In this document: positions 35,939 to 44,728 of the stretch, in pieces
How the letters are laid out: each line of letters opens with the position of its first letter
Position numbering within the stretch: position 1 is the stretch's first letter
Assembly: GCF_010671925.1 (NCBI RefSeq)
Contig: NZ_JAAHIH010000007.1
Span: 62,001-126,000, forward strand
Origin: Moorena sp. SIOASIH
GTDB taxonomy: Bacteria > Cyanobacteriota > Cyanobacteriia > Cyanobacteriales > Coleofasciculaceae
Length of the DNA: 64,000 nucleotides
Direction of reading: 5' to 3'
Position numbers and translations under genes: made by a program
The notes under the pieces: model-generated
What the model was told of the DNA's origin: nothing
The model's database searches: none
Seen by the model: only the letters and a program-made list of their open reading frames with translations

Positions 35939-36770
35939 CTGTCCCTAGAATCGAGGCGAGGGGCTGATGCTGCCCCATCTGCGGGATTGCCTCCGAAAGG
36001 GATGCAGTGGCCTCACGGGGAGGCAGTGCCTAGGGTGTGGGGTGTGGGGTGTGGGGTGTGGGGTGTGGGGTGTGGGGTAGGCTGTTTATTATGGGCCTTT
36101 TTCGGGGGAGATCGTTCACACCGGGTACGCGTACGGCGATAACGCCCAGAATGGATATCTAGCAAGAGATACACTGTCTCATACTATCAGACAAAAAGTG
36201 CATGAAGTTTAAGCTATGGCCATCGCACAAAGTGAACAGCCTAGGCAGTGCCGCCAAAGGGGGTTCCCCCCTTTGGCGGCACTGCCTTGATTTGCCCCAC
36301 TCGCGCTTTGCATCAAGAAGGGGTTAGGATGTGGGGCTTCTAGCAAGTTTAGCTAAATTTGAAGTACCCATAACGAAATCGAAGGTTATTCAATGGGCTG
36401 ATATTACCGCCAGAAGTAGGTATAAACGATGATTGTGAGGGTTTGCTGAAATTAGGTTATGGGTAGAGCCAAGTAATGGGGTAGTATATACCCAACCACA
36501 TCCATCATCAATATTGCCCTCTTATATATAATGGCATAACCTTCTTCTAAGTGTTTGTTTCCACAACTACACCCCAAGCAGAAGGCAGATATATATTCTA
36601 TATTGATAACCTTGTGGTGTTCTCAAGGGTGAAAATTATTAAGTAAGCTTATGGGGTAAGTTAGACTGTTTACGTTCTAGTCTAAGCATCTACTCAAGAC
36701 TGCTGCCCTAGAGAAGGTCGATTATCGGTTTTGCAGAAGCTTACACTAAAGTTGTGATGGAGAGTTGACT
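35939..36770. other. decayed non-coding region between the pipY relic and sepF
   Basis: About 830 bp that hold at least six GTGGGGT heptamers (about 36030-36080), a perfect 20-bp-stem hairpin (36244-36286), a nested palindromic-repeat piece CTTGATTTGCC..GCGCTTTGCATCAAG (36286-36316) and the presumed sepF promoter region. No pipY remainder is recognised. Confidence 0.6.
36244..36286. repeat. perfect 20-bp-stem hairpin repeat
   Basis: GGCAGTGCCGCCAAAGGGGG and its exact complement are separated by the 3-base loop TTC. No T-run follows. It looks like a REP-type palindrome, not a terminator. Confidence 0.8.
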
Positions 36771-37358
36771 ATGAGCGGTATTTTTAATAAGCTGCGCGAT
36801 TTCGTCGGTCTGAATGAGCCAGTGGAATACGAATACGAATATGAAGATATGGAGGGGGATGCTTACCCAACTCCCTACCCACAAGAGCAACCGGTGCAAC
36901 CGCCACCAGAGGAGGAACGTCCGACAAGACGTCGTTCTCGGGAGCGGACAACGGTATCAGAAGCAGGCGTAGGGCCATCTCCGATCAATAATGTGATTGG
37001 CATGCCTGGAGCAGCCAATGGGATTTCAGAGGTGGCAGTGATTGAACCTCGTTCGTTTGAAGAAATGCCCCAAGTGATTCAGGCACTGCGGGAACGGAAG
37101 TCGGTGGTCTTAAACCTGACTATCATGGATCCAGACCAAGCACAACGAGCGGTGGACTTTGTGGCTGGTGGGACTTACGCTATTGATGGTCATCAAGAGC
37201 GTATTGGTGAAAGTATTTTCTTGTTCACACCAAGCTGTGTTCAGGTAAGTACTCAGTCTGGTGTGATTCATGAGATACCTACTCCCCAAGTCCCTAATCC
37301 CCGTCAGACAGCTCCGTCACCAGCCTGGGGTTCTGAGCCAGATCAGATGGCTCAGTAA
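36771..37358 (+). CDS. sepF: SepF-type cell division protein
   Basis: The 195-aa protein anchors FtsZ at the division site. The N-terminal [16 protein letters not shown] is the amphipathic membrane helix. An acidic and Pro/Arg-rich linker (about residues 17-75) follows. The SepF core has [65 protein letters not shown], diagnostic of the family. Start ATG 36771 has GGAG 8 bases upstream. A TTG two codons earlier is less likely. It lies in the usual cyanobacterial neighbourhood between the pipX/pipY pair and proC and is probably cotranscribed with proC. Confidence 0.95.
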   Translation: MSGIFNKLRDFVGLNEPVEYEYEYEDMEGDAYPTPYPQEQPVQPPPEEERPTRRRSRERTTVSEAGVGPSPINNVIGMPGAANGISEVAVIEPRSFEEMPQVIQALRERKSVVLNLTIMDPDQAQRAVDFVAGGTYAIDGHQERIGESIFLFTPSCVQVSTQSGVIHEIPTPQVPNPRQTAPSPAWGSEPDQMAQ

Positions 37359-37426
37359 GCGTCAGGACTTGACAAGTGTATAGTGTTTCATGAATAACAT
37401 TAATAGTTGAAAAGAGAGGTGTTGGG

Positions 37427-38251
37427 TTGCCTATAAAACTTGGCATAATTGGTGGCGGTGTCATGGGAGAAGCCCTCCTATCCCGTCTACTTGCCCAACA
37501 ACTTTACCAGCCTGATCAGGTCTTGGTGAGTGAGCTGCTGGAGCAGCGGCGTGATGGTTTGGCGCAAAAATACGGCATAAGGGTCACTGCCAATAACCAA
37601 GCGGCAGCGGCAGCATCAGAGGTTTTGTTACTGGCAATTAAACCTCAGGTATTTGAAGCGGTAGCGGCAGAACTGGGAATGGGTAGAGGTGACAACGGTC
37701 ACAGCTTAGGAACGTTGCCAATGGTGATTTCAATTCTAGCTGGAGTGCCTCTGGAACGACTGGAAACCGCTTTTGCCTCCCAGCCAGTGATCCGGGCAAT
37801 GCCTAATACTCCTGCAACAGTTGGGGCGGGGATGACAGCGCTAGCGGCTGGAAAATGGGTTTCGCCTGATCAAATGGAGCAAGCAAAGACAATTTTTAGG
37901 GCTGTTGGTGAAGTAGTCGAGATTCCGGAACACCTGATGGATGCGGTGACCGGTTTATCTGGGTCAGGCCCAGCTTATGTGGCGATTTTGGTGGAAGCCC
38001 TAGCAGATGGGGGCGTAGCAGCTGGATTACCCAGAGCGATCGCATTGCAATTGGCACTCTCTACAGTATTGGGTACAGCCCAGCTATTGCAGGAAACTCA
38101 AATGCATCCAGCTCAATTGAAGGATAGGGTTACTAGTCCTGGGGGAACCACGATTGCTGCGATCGCTAAGTTGGAGAAGGCTGGTTTTCGCTCAGCTTTG
38201 ATTGAGGCGGTTTTGGGGTCTTATCAGCGTTCTCGGGAGTTGGGGGGTTGA
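37427..38251 (+). CDS. proC: pyrroline-5-carboxylate reductase
   Basis: The enzyme reduces 1-pyrroline-5-carboxylate to L-proline with NAD(P)H, the last step of proline synthesis. The 274-aa protein has KLGIIGGGVMGEALL (residues 4-18) as the Rossmann motif, VIRAMPNTPATVGAGMTAL and the proC signature region VTGLSGSGPAYVAILVEALADGGVAAGLPRAIA. The C-terminus LKDRVTSPGGTTIAAIAKLEKAGFRSALIEAV is complete. The start is TTG at 37427 with AGAGGTG upstream; no ATG fits the family N-terminus. It ends directly into a GGTTGAA heptamer array. Confidence 0.96.
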   Translation: MPIKLGIIGGGVMGEALLSRLLAQQLYQPDQVLVSELLEQRRDGLAQKYGIRVTANNQAAAAASEVLLLAIKPQVFEAVAAELGMGRGDNGHSLGTLPMVISILAGVPLERLETAFASQPVIRAMPNTPATVGAGMTALAAGKWVSPDQMEQAKTIFRAVGEVVEIPEHLMDAVTGLSGSGPAYVAILVEALADGGVAAGLPRAIALQLALSTVLGTAQLLQETQMHPAQLKDRVTSPGGTTIAAIAKLEKAGFRSALIEAVLGSYQRSRELGG

Positions 38252-38375
38252 AGGTTGAAGGTTGAAGGTTGGAGGTTGAAGGTTAAAGGTTGAAAGTTAA
38301 AGGTTGAAAGTTAAAGGTTGAAAGTTAAAGGTTGAAAGTTAAAGGTTGAAAGTTAAAAGTTGAAGGTTGAAGGTT
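38248..38375 (+). repeat. GGTTGAA heptamer array
   Basis: About 18 copies of a GGTTGAA/GGTTAAA/AGTTAAA heptamer run from the proC stop codon for roughly 128 bp. It replaces the natural 3' flank of proC. Confidence 0.85.
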
Positions 38376-38689
38376 GTTAAGCGTTGGCTTCCCTTGTAGG
38401 GTAGATTGAACATGGATCAGAACTGATTGATCATGTGAATCTTAAGATCCATTAGGCTAGGCCGTTGTTAGTTGGTCTTGGCTAACCCCATCTGCATCTG
38501 TAGTCCTATGGGGGTGTGATTTCAATGGGCAAAAAACTATTGTGGGCGTCATCTAGTTCTGTCATCTAGTTCTATAATGAATGGCAGCTAAAGGATTTAT
38601 GCCATTGGCCGCAATCGTTTAAAAGTACCGGATCTGAACTACAATAATCACAAAATATTCATAATTTAGTCTGAATGTAAATTTGTGGA

Positions 38690-38936
38690 CTCCTAGTAAA
38701 AGCCTTGGTAATTTCCGGCAAGACCCGGAAGTTATCTAACTAGGATGCAGGTTTAGGATTAGCTTCCTACGTTGATTTGGTCATGACACCCAGGGATGAA
38801 CTCCAGTCTCTGGCTCTGTAGCCAACCATTAAGGTCAAGGCAAAATGTGTGGTTGGCTTGACAAGCCTTTTCAACATTACCGTTCGCGTAGCGGGACGAA
38901 GTCCGGAACACGTTACCGATTTGAGATGCACTAAAA
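38690..38936 (+). ncRNA. candidate omega RNA of the adjacent IscB
   Basis: The 250 bp just before iscB are rich in nested stems. An outer pair, CCTAGT (38692-38697) and ACTAGG (38739-38744), encloses TTCCGG..CCGGAA (38713-38730). GGCT-CTGT-AGCC and GCCAACC..GGTTGGC follow (about 38810-38860), and a GCGTAGC-type palindrome comes before the ATG. IscB omega RNAs are encoded directly upstream of iscB, so position and structure both fit. The 5' end and guide segment are not defined. Confidence 0.6.
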
Positions 38937-40217
38937 ATGCCAAATTACGTATTTGTCATTGACACAAACAAACAGCCATTAAACCCCATATCCCCCAAAA
39001 AAGCACGACGTTTATTGGACAAAGGGAAAGCTGCGGTTTTTAGGATGTATCCATTTACGATCATCCTCAAGACTGCGATTCGGCAAAGCCGACGCTGCGC
39101 GAACGCAAATCCGACTATCTCGCCTTGTCAAATCAAGATAGATCCGGGTAGTAAGACCACTGGGTTTGCTCTAGTCCAAAACGACCAAGTCATTTGGGCA
39201 ATGGAGTTAGAACACAAAGGATCACTCATTAAGAAAAAACTAGAATCTAGAAGCGCCGTTAGACGTGGGAGACGCAACCGTAACACCCGTTACAGAAAGC
39301 CAAGGTTCCTTAATCGTAGGCGTCCTGAAGGTTGGATTGCTCCTAGCTTAGAGCATAGAGTCTTGACTACTGAAACCTGGGTTAAACGACTAATCAAGTT
39401 TTGTCCAGTCAATGAGATTGGGATTGAACGAGTTAAGTTTGATACCCAAAAAATGCAGAATCCTGAAGTTAATGGCGTCGAGTACCAACAAGGGGATCTA
39501 GCCGGGTATGAAGTGAGGGAATATTTGCTTGAGAAATGGGGAAGGGAGTGTGCCTATTGTAGCAAGCAAAATACTCCCCTACAGATTGAGCATATCCACC
39601 CAAAATCTAAGGGTGGGAGCGACCGAGTTAGTAATCTTTGTCTGGCTTGCGAGAAATGCAATCAGAAAAAAGGAAATAAACCTATAGAGGAATTCCTAAA
39701 AAAGAAACCAGACTTGTTGCGGAAGATCCTAGCCATTGCCAAACAACCATTAACAGATGCAGCGGCAGTGAATACAACTCGGAACAAGATAGTCAAAGTT
39801 CTTAAAGCTATAAAACCTGTAGTTACTGGTACAGGTGCTCAGACAAAATACAACCGGACTAGGTTGGGATTACCTAAGCAGCATTGGATTGATGCCGCTT
39901 GTGTCGGAGACATCAAAGACTTGGTGCTAAAGACGTCTCAACCGCTACTAGTAACCTGCAAGGGACAAGGAGGCAGACAAAAGGCTGCACTCAATAAATA
40001 TGGCTACCCCATCAGACACAACCCATTGAGGCCGATCAAGGGTTGGAGTACTGGCGATATTGCCAGACATCAAAAATTAGGGATAGGTAAAGTGACTCCC
40101 AGAAGCAAGGGCAGTTTTGGATTTACTCCATTAGGAGCGAAGGGCTACAAGAGTTGTAAACCTCAAGATATATTTGCCGTACACAGAAAAGATGGATATA
40201 TTTACAGCTTTTGCTGA
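38937..40217 (+). CDS. iscB: IscB, RNA-guided nuclease (Cas9 ancestor)
   Basis: The 426-aa protein is encoded by an IS200/IS605-related element and would cleave DNA guided by an omega RNA. An N-terminal PLMP-like domain (MPNYVFVIDTNKQPLNPISP) is followed by RuvC-I KIDPGSKTTGFAL (D about 68), an Arg-rich bridge helix RSAVRRGRRNRNTRYRKPR, RuvC-II EIGIERVKFD (E about 163), HNH CAYCSKQN..QIEHIHPKSKGG..SNLCLACEKCNQKKGN (about 205-245) and RuvC-III HWIDAACVG. All catalytic residues appear intact. Between PLMP and RuvC-I an in-frame insert RQSRRCANA is encoded by a dispersed palindromic repeat. No tnpA is nearby. Confidence 0.95.
   Translation: MPNYVFVIDTNKQPLNPISPKKARRLLDKGKAAVFRMYPFTIILKTAIRQSRRCANANPTISPCQIKIDPGSKTTGFALVQNDQVIWAMELEHKGSLIKKKLESRSAVRRGRRNRNTRYRKPRFLNRRRPEGWIAPSLEHRVLTTETWVKRLIKFCPVNEIGIERVKFDTQKMQNPEVNGVEYQQGDLAGYEVREYLLEKWGRECAYCSKQNTPLQIEHIHPKSKGGSDRVSNLCLACEKCNQKKGNKPIEEFLKKKPDLLRKILAIAKQPLTDAAAVNTTRNKIVKVLKAIKPVVTGTGAQTKYNRTRLGLPKQHWIDAACVGDIKDLVLKTSQPLLVTCKGQGGRQKAALNKYGYPIRHNPLRPIKGWSTGDIARHQKLGIGKVTPRSKGSFGFTPLGAKGYKSCKPQDIFAVHRKDGYIYSFC
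39076..39107 (+). repeat. dispersed palindromic repeat inserted in frame within iscB
   Basis: CGGCAAAGCCG next to GCTGCGCGAACGC forms two small palindromes and resembles, in reverse complement, the GCGTTCGC-GCAGCG/GCGTAGCG-TGGCC repeats at about 24985-25020, 38880-38910 and 48365-48400. Here it adds roughly nine codons without breaking the frame. Confidence 0.6.
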
Positions 40218-40283
40218 TATCTGCCGGATTTTACCTGGAAAAAATTCTCCTAAGCTTTCCTGCATCTACTTGATCACAGACAG

Positions 40284-41738
40284 ATGACAGAATCTTCAAT
40301 TCCGATTCGAGCCTTACCAAAAGCACGCCAACGTTCTCGACCCAATGGGTTGAAATGGTTTTCCTACATAAGTTTGGGGATTTTGAGCAATGCTGCTATT
40401 TTGGGTTTAGCTTTTTTTGTGCTCAAGCAAATCCCTCCAACTTACACCAGTAAGGCAGCAGCCATTATACCTGGTGTGGGTTCTCAAGGATCTGTTCAAC
40501 TCCCTGGAGTCGGTCAAGCTTCCTCCAATCCAGGTGAGAAATCTCCTTACGGATATCTTTTAAAGGTAGATCCACGAGAAAACTACCAGTATATCGCCAT
40601 GAGTGAAGTAGTTTTAAAGGAAGCTGCTGCTGCTGTTAATACCTCAGTCAAAGATTTTGAAGAGTTTGCCAAGCCAAGGGTTTATTTGGATAGAGGTACC
40701 ACTATCATAGAATTTGAAGCGGATGGCAAAAGCAAACTGGAAGCTCAGCGAAATACTCGGGCTTTTTATGAAGCGTTAGTCAAGCGGATTGATTACTTAA
40801 GAGCAGAAGAATCAGCTCGTCAGGATAACAAGACGTTGCTAGCGTTAGACTCTGCTAATAGTAACTTAAAAAACGCCCAAACAAAGCTTTCTCAATTCAA
40901 AAAGAAGTCACTGCTCAAAATTTCTGAACAAATCAAGAACCTTTCAGAAGAAGTAGAGAGGTTGCGAGTGCAGCGTGCTAATTTATTGGCTCAGCAGCAA
41001 GCGGCTACCTCTGGATTAAGGCAGCTAGAAGCTAACCTCAGGTTGTCAACTGACCAAGCAGCCGATGCTCTGATGCTTCAGGATGATGAAGTCTTTAAAA
41101 AACTTTGGCAAAACTATAGCGATATCAGCGCTAACCTAACGATACTTAATTCACAATGGACACCAAACAGCCCTCAGGTGATTAATCAGAAAGCTAAGAA
41201 GCAAGCGGCTCTTGAGGCATTACTTGCTCGTAGCCAACAGCTATTGGGCAAGGGGATGGATCTTCAACGTTTGGATAATCTTAATTTGGGCTTAGATGCC
41301 CAGACAGGTCGAGCAAATCTGGCACAATTGTTAATCAACCAGAGAGCTCAACAGCAAGGACTAACAGGTCAAGTTAACGCCTTGGCAGAACAAATTGCTC
41401 AGTTAGAGTCTAGACTTCAGACGTTGATTCAGGAGCAGTTAACCCTGGCTGAGCTTGAGCGAGAGGTGCAAATCTCCGAAGCTATATTTACGGCCAAGTC
41501 GGCTCAATTAAACGTGAATAAATCGGATCATGCTAGTGCTTATCCAACCCTGCAATTGTTAGTAGAGCCGAACTTACCGAAAGAACCTGTTGGTAATACC
41601 AAAAAAACGGTGATGCTGGGAGCTGTGGCGCTTTCCCTTTTAATGACAACTGGGCTGGTTATCCTGGCCTGGGAAAAACCAAGTTCTAAGACAGACGCTC
41701 CTAAAGATTCCACTCCGGTACTTCAACCTGAGTCTTAA
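40284..41738 (+). CDS. Wzz/GumC-type polysaccharide co-polymerase without kinase domain
   Basis: A 484-aa chain-length/co-polymerase protein. An N-terminal membrane helix (FSYISLGILSNAAILGLAFFVL, about residues 31-52) is followed by a Wzz domain (PPTYTSKAAAIIPGVG), an extended periplasmic coiled coil (about 185-400) and a second helix TVMLGAVALSLLMTTGLVILAW near the C-terminus. No Walker motifs follow, in contrast to the Wzc-like protein at 18954. It heads the second polysaccharide cluster, with the flippase and sulfotransferase genes after it. The IscB element lies 66 bp upstream and probably provides or disrupts its promoter region. Confidence 0.88.
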   Translation: MTESSIPIRALPKARQRSRPNGLKWFSYISLGILSNAAILGLAFFVLKQIPPTYTSKAAAIIPGVGSQGSVQLPGVGQASSNPGEKSPYGYLLKVDPRENYQYIAMSEVVLKEAAAAVNTSVKDFEEFAKPRVYLDRGTTIIEFEADGKSKLEAQRNTRAFYEALVKRIDYLRAEESARQDNKTLLALDSANSNLKNAQTKLSQFKKKSLLKISEQIKNLSEEVERLRVQRANLLAQQQAATSGLRQLEANLRLSTDQAADALMLQDDEVFKKLWQNYSDISANLTILNSQWTPNSPQVINQKAKKQAALEALLARSQQLLGKGMDLQRLDNLNLGLDAQTGRANLAQLLINQRAQQQGLTGQVNALAEQIAQLESRLQTLIQEQLTLAELEREVQISEAIFTAKSAQLNVNKSDHASAYPTLQLLVEPNLPKEPVGNTKKTVMLGAVALSLLMTTGLVILAWEKPSSKTDAPKDSTPVLQPES

Positions 41739-41765
41739 AGCAGTCAATTCAAAAGTAGCAAAAAT

Positions 41766-41924
41766 TTAAGCATATGCCCATAGCGCACGCTACTTGAGGT
41801 GCGGTCAGCGGTCAGCGGTCAGCTGATTTTATTCAAAAGCTATTCGTACCTCAAGTAGCGTGGCCACAGGCCAATGGCTGATAGCTGATGGCTGATAGCT
41901 GATGGCTGATAGCTTAATGCTTAC
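41766..41924 (+). repeat. family A element with near-exact 8-bp target duplication
   Basis: 159 bp from TTAAGCATATGCC to AGCTTAATGCTTAC, flanked by GCAAAAAT (41758-41765) and GCAACAAT (41925-41932), 7 of 8 identical. The interior has GCGGTCA heptamers, CACGCTACTTGAGG/CCTCAAGTAGCGTGGCC and GCTGATAGCTGATG arrays. It lies in the 286-bp gap before the flippase gene. Confidence 0.7.
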
Positions 41925-42027
41925 GCAACAATTTAGATCTAATTGTTGGAAACTACCAGCACGGAAAACTAAGCGGGAAAAACTCCAAGTCTGCTAGCTT
42001 AATCAGGTCTATGGAGTAAGTAATGTG

Positions 42028-43371
42028 ATGAACCTATCCAACCGTATAATCAAAGGGTGGAAATCTCCCACGCTGCGAGTGATGTCTCTGACCTTCTTGG
42101 GTATGCTACTGGCGTGGGTTGCGGACATTTTGATGGCGGCGAAACTGGGGACTAGTCAAACCACAGATGCCTTGATTGTTGCCCTGAGCTTACCACGACT
42201 AATTGATACCGTGAGCCGGGAGGGAACCAGACAAAGCTTGGTTCCAATGTTCATGGAGCGCCGAGATGCTCTGAGTCACAGGGAATATCATCGCTTGGTC
42301 AGTGGCATTGTCAATTTAGCTTTAGTACTAGGCGTTAGTCTAACTGTTCTGTTGGAAATTCTAGCGCCATTGATAATAACTGGGTTAGCCCCAGGATTTT
42401 CTCCAGAGGGTAGAGCACAAGCAACGTTTTTATTTCGGGTCTGTGCGCCAATGGTTTTGTTTGCTCCTGGGATTGCGGTCTTCAGTGTGATCCTCAACAG
42501 CCAAAGGCGCTTTAGTGCGGTAGCTCTGCGGAATGCGATCGCACCAGGTTTCGTGGTGGCTGCCATTGGGTTGGCATGGCAACAGTCTAGTATTGCTCTG
42601 TGGATAGCGTACGCTTATACCTTGGGATTTGGTGGATTCTTTGTGCTGGTATTTCTAGATGCTTTTAAAGCGGGACACCAGCATCAATGGTTGGCGTGGG
42701 CTGGCAAAGATGACCTTGCGCGTCTGTGGCAAGCAGGTTCTTTACCCACTATTGGTTTTGTTATTAAGCTCGCATCTAATCTAGTCAAGAGCCAGATGCT
42801 GCCTTCCTTAGTAGCAGTTGGCGGGGTGTCCACATTCTACTTTGCGATTCGGATCGTCTCCGCTGCTCAAACAATTATTGGTGTCAGTATTGCTACCACC
42901 AGCTTGCCTGCCATGACAGAGCATGACTTAGCTGGGCATAAATCCCGGTTGGGATCGGCTTTGCGCAAAAACTTGACCAAAACCCTATTAGTAAGCTTAC
43001 CTGCAGTACTTTTCATTGTGGTATCCCATGGGGAAATCATTCGTTTGCTATACGGACACGGTTCTTTTGAAGCTACCTCTATTGATCAGACTTCTCAAGT
43101 CTTCTTTTGGTTAGGGCTGTCGTTGGCATTTATTTCTCTAATCCCCGTGCTTGAAGCTGGTTTGTATGCTCAGAGAGCTTATGGTTTGGTTGTCTGGAGT
43201 ATGGTGACCATGGCATTTGTAGGGGTTGCTCTGAGTTGGTTATTTTGGCAAATTTGGGGATTGATTGGTATTGCTATGAGTTGGCCTGTTATGGCTCTTA
43301 TCTATGTGATACTTATCATCTATCTACTCCATCAAAAGGGTGTTTCTGTCCTCACAAACCATCCTAGTTAA
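42028..43371 (+). CDS. MurJ/MviN-type lipid flippase in a polysaccharide cluster
   Basis: A 447-aa membrane protein with about 13-14 helices. LTFLGMLLAWVADILMAAKLGTSQTTDALIVALSLPRLI and REGTRQSLVPMFMER are characteristic of the MurJ/MviN branch of the MOP superfamily. RLLYGHGSFEATSIDQTSQVFFW matches the family's RLLFxxGxF motif. Its position between the Wzz-like and sulfotransferase genes suggests export of polysaccharide precursors and not lipid II, though MurJ itself cannot be excluded. ATG 42028 or GTG 42025 could be the start; GGAG upstream fits either. Confidence 0.85.
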   Translation: MNLSNRIIKGWKSPTLRVMSLTFLGMLLAWVADILMAAKLGTSQTTDALIVALSLPRLIDTVSREGTRQSLVPMFMERRDALSHREYHRLVSGIVNLALVLGVSLTVLLEILAPLIITGLAPGFSPEGRAQATFLFRVCAPMVLFAPGIAVFSVILNSQRRFSAVALRNAIAPGFVVAAIGLAWQQSSIALWIAYAYTLGFGGFFVLVFLDAFKAGHQHQWLAWAGKDDLARLWQAGSLPTIGFVIKLASNLVKSQMLPSLVAVGGVSTFYFAIRIVSAAQTIIGVSIATTSLPAMTEHDLAGHKSRLGSALRKNLTKTLLVSLPAVLFIVVSHGEIIRLLYGHGSFEATSIDQTSQVFFWLGLSLAFISLIPVLEAGLYAQRAYGLVVWSMVTMAFVGVALSWLFWQIWGLIGIAMSWPVMALIYVILIIYLLHQKGVSVLTNHPS

Positions 43372-43389
43372 TCAGGGGTAATAAACTCT

Positions 43390-44334
43390 ATGAATAGTTC
43401 AAGTGTTAAACAGAACTCTTACTTGATTATTGGAGGCACGACAAAAGCGGCAACAACATCACTATTTTATTATCTAGCTGATCATCCTGAAGTTTGTACC
43501 TCTAACCTCAAAGAAATTCGCTTCTTTTTGGATAAAGATTATCCAGAAGCTTCCAACTATCGCTATGAAGATGGTCTAGAAAAATATGATGATATTTTCC
43601 GTTATGCTCAGTGTTACCATTGCGAAAAAATTCGGATGGAGGCAACACCAGACTATCTTTACTCATCAGGGACACCCCATAAAATCAAACTATCTCTACC
43701 AAATGTGAAACTTATATTTATCCTAAGGGAACCGGTTTCTCGCTTAATTTCTTGGTATAAGTTTGCTAAACAGAAAGAGTATCTTCCTCAAGACATAACC
43801 TTTGATAACTATGTTGACCAGCAATTAATTAAGGATAATTTTGAGCAGGAAAATACCCATACCTATATGCGTTCCCTTGAGCAAGGCCGTTATTCTGTAT
43901 ACTTAAAGCCTTACTTTGAGTTATTCGGCTCCGATAGAATTTATGTGGCTTTTTATGAAGAATTATCCCATAATCCCAAATCTGTGCTTGAAAAAATTTG
44001 TCGATTTGCGGGAATTGATCCTAGCTTCTATGGGGATTATCTATTTAAAGTATATAATCCGAGCAAGGCAGTAAAAAATTGGTGGTTTCACCGGAATTAT
44101 GAGCAGTTTTTAAAGTCGATGCGCCAATATACGCAAGACAAACCCATTCACAAAGTTTTGAGAAAAATTCGACGGTCGCTCGATCCAATCTATTTACGCC
44201 TTAACGTGCAGCCTCAGGAAAAGGTGTCGATTTCACCAGCTATCAAAAATGCCCTTACTAAGTATTATAAACAGGAAGTGACAGCATTGGAAGAACTACT
44301 TGGTCGCTCAGTTCCATGGGAGTCATGGAATTAA
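43390..44334 (+). CDS. PAPS-dependent sulfotransferase
   Basis: A 314-aa cytoplasmic or membrane-associated sulfotransferase. The 5'-phosphosulfate loop is [17 protein letters not shown] (TKAATTSL replaces the usual PKxGTTxL), and the 3'-phosphate-binding motif is [15 protein letters not shown]. It transfers sulfate from PAPS to a sugar hydroxyl in related heparan-type enzymes. Placed 18 bp after the flippase gene, it suggests that the polymer made by this cluster is sulfated, as is common in marine cyanobacterial sheaths. The polymer itself is inferred. Confidence 0.9.
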   Translation: MNSSSVKQNSYLIIGGTTKAATTSLFYYLADHPEVCTSNLKEIRFFLDKDYPEASNYRYEDGLEKYDDIFRYAQCYHCEKIRMEATPDYLYSSGTPHKIKLSLPNVKLIFILREPVSRLISWYKFAKQKEYLPQDITFDNYVDQQLIKDNFEQENTHTYMRSLEQGRYSVYLKPYFELFGSDRIYVAFYEELSHNPKSVLEKICRFAGIDPSFYGDYLFKVYNPSKAVKNWWFHRNYEQFLKSMRQYTQDKPIHKVLRKIRRSLDPIYLRLNVQPQEKVSISPAIKNALTKYYKQEVTALEELLGRSVPWESWN

Positions 44335-44429
44335 TTTATAAAAAAACAACAACAAAGAACACTACCGAAGCAACGGGACAGGATATGATCAAACTCATGA
44401 GAGAAGAACACTCATTGAGGATAATATCG

Positions 44430-44594
44430 ATGAAGAAATATGTCTGTACCGCTTGCGGCTATGTATATGACCCAGAGGTAGGGGATCCAGATAGCGGCAT
44501 TGCACCGGGAACACCCTTTGAAGATATTCCAGATGACTGGGTATGTCCGGTTTGTGGAGTCGGCAAAGAAGATTTTGAACCGGAAGAAGAGTAA
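44430..44594 (+). CDS. rubredoxin
   Basis: A 54-aa iron protein with two metal knuckles, [20 protein letters not shown] and [15 protein letters not shown], which hold one Fe in a Cys4 site. It is the classic soluble form, without the C-terminal membrane anchor of cyanobacterial RubA. It serves as a one-electron carrier, for example to an oxidoreductase or peroxide-reducing enzyme. The ATG at 44430 is chosen because it gives the standard [10 protein letters not shown]. The same frame is open upstream to 44316, overlapping the sulfotransferase gene end, but that part is unlike any rubredoxin. GAGG lies 10 bases before the ATG. Confidence 0.95.
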   Translation: MKKYVCTACGYVYDPEVGDPDSGIAPGTPFEDIPDDWVCPVCGVGKEDFEPEEE

Positions 44595-44624
44595 CATTTT
44601 TATTGTCGTATTGATTGTCGTAAT

Positions 44625-44649
44625 CGGTGGCAGTGCCACCGTTTTTTTT
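44625..44649 (+). terminator. rho-independent terminator after rubredoxin
   Basis: CGGTGGC-AGT-GCCACCG makes a perfect 7-bp GC-rich stem followed by eight T, 30 bp after the rubredoxin stop codon. This is the cleanest intrinsic terminator in the window, and it faces the oppositely oriented helicase gene. Confidence 0.9.
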
Positions 44650-44728
44650 GACAAAAAATAGTGGTAGGCAATAAAAACCCGTGCCTTACCAAACCCGGAG
44701 TGCTAATTGCCAATCGCATTCTTGGCAA

